DNA of 14,869 bases from Cyclostephanos tholiformis (Eukaryota > Bacillariophyta > Thalassiosirophyceae > Thalassiosirales > Thalassiosiraceae): the NCBI GenBank assembly GCA_036939975.1, contig JALLPB010000536.1:1-14869 (forward strand), read 5' to 3'. A program made the position numbers and the translations under genes. The notes under the pieces were generated by a model. It did not search any database and had not been told where the DNA came from. It was given only the letters and a program-made list of their open reading frames with translations. Below, piece after piece: positions 14,823-14,869 of the stretch. Numbering within the stretch: position 1 is the first letter of the stretch; each line of letters starts with the position of its first letter.

Positions 14823-14869
14823 TATTGCTGCCAACTGATCAAAAATATGGGAGGCATTATTCATTACCT

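Noticed and set aside
8547..14869. Reassigned stop codons as an explanation for the interrupted frames
   Set aside because: TAA, TAG and TGA all occur inside relics together with frameshifts, while intact genes end normally; decay explains it.

Overview
The window looks like nuclear DNA of a microbial eukaryote, most probably a diatom and perhaps a centric one. Supporting signs are short GT-AG introns of 86 to 107 nt, a 27-nt microexon, long intron-free genes beside intron-bearing ones, a signal-peptide protein with Thr/Gly/Asp low-complexity tracts, and remains of repeat-family proteins of a kind I associate with diatom genomes. No ribosome binding sites, operons, tRNA, rRNA or CRISPR structure were seen. 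The taxon is inference; the eukaryotic gene structure is read directly.

Left part (1-3800). A GC-rich gene (226-1146, +) encodes a secreted or secretory-pathway protein with two diverged SH3/Tudor-like repeats behind a low-complexity linker. It converges on a five-exon NRAMP divalent-metal transporter on the minus strand (3301 down to 1392). I rebuilt its exons from splice sites and family motifs, giving a 510-residue protein. The NRAMP gene is divergent from the next gene, so 3302-3800 must hold both promoters.

Middle (3801-8546, +). One uninterrupted 1581-codon reading frame encodes a large multi-C2 protein. Its N-terminal C2 domain resembles that of C2CD3, the centriole and basal-body distal-end protein. 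In a diatom this would matter, because centrioles are reported only in flagellated sperm of centric species.

Right part (8547-14869). No intact gene was found. It holds three dead or dying coding relics, all on the plus strand: a coiled-coil relic (8927-9336); a DDE-type transposase relic with a pogo/CENP-B-like layout (9530-12101, several stops and frameshifts); and a second repeat-family relic of unknown function (12546-14822, two frameshifts and three TAG stops) carrying a very recent 48-bp in-frame tandem duplication. Between the last two lies a 444-bp spacer with several inverted repeats, two of them well formed, which may be transposon ends.

I do not see a new defence or metabolic system. 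The observations most worth following are the C2CD3-like gene, the NRAMP microexon gene model with its alternative C-terminus, the secreted tandem-repeat protein, and the unnamed repeat-family relic.
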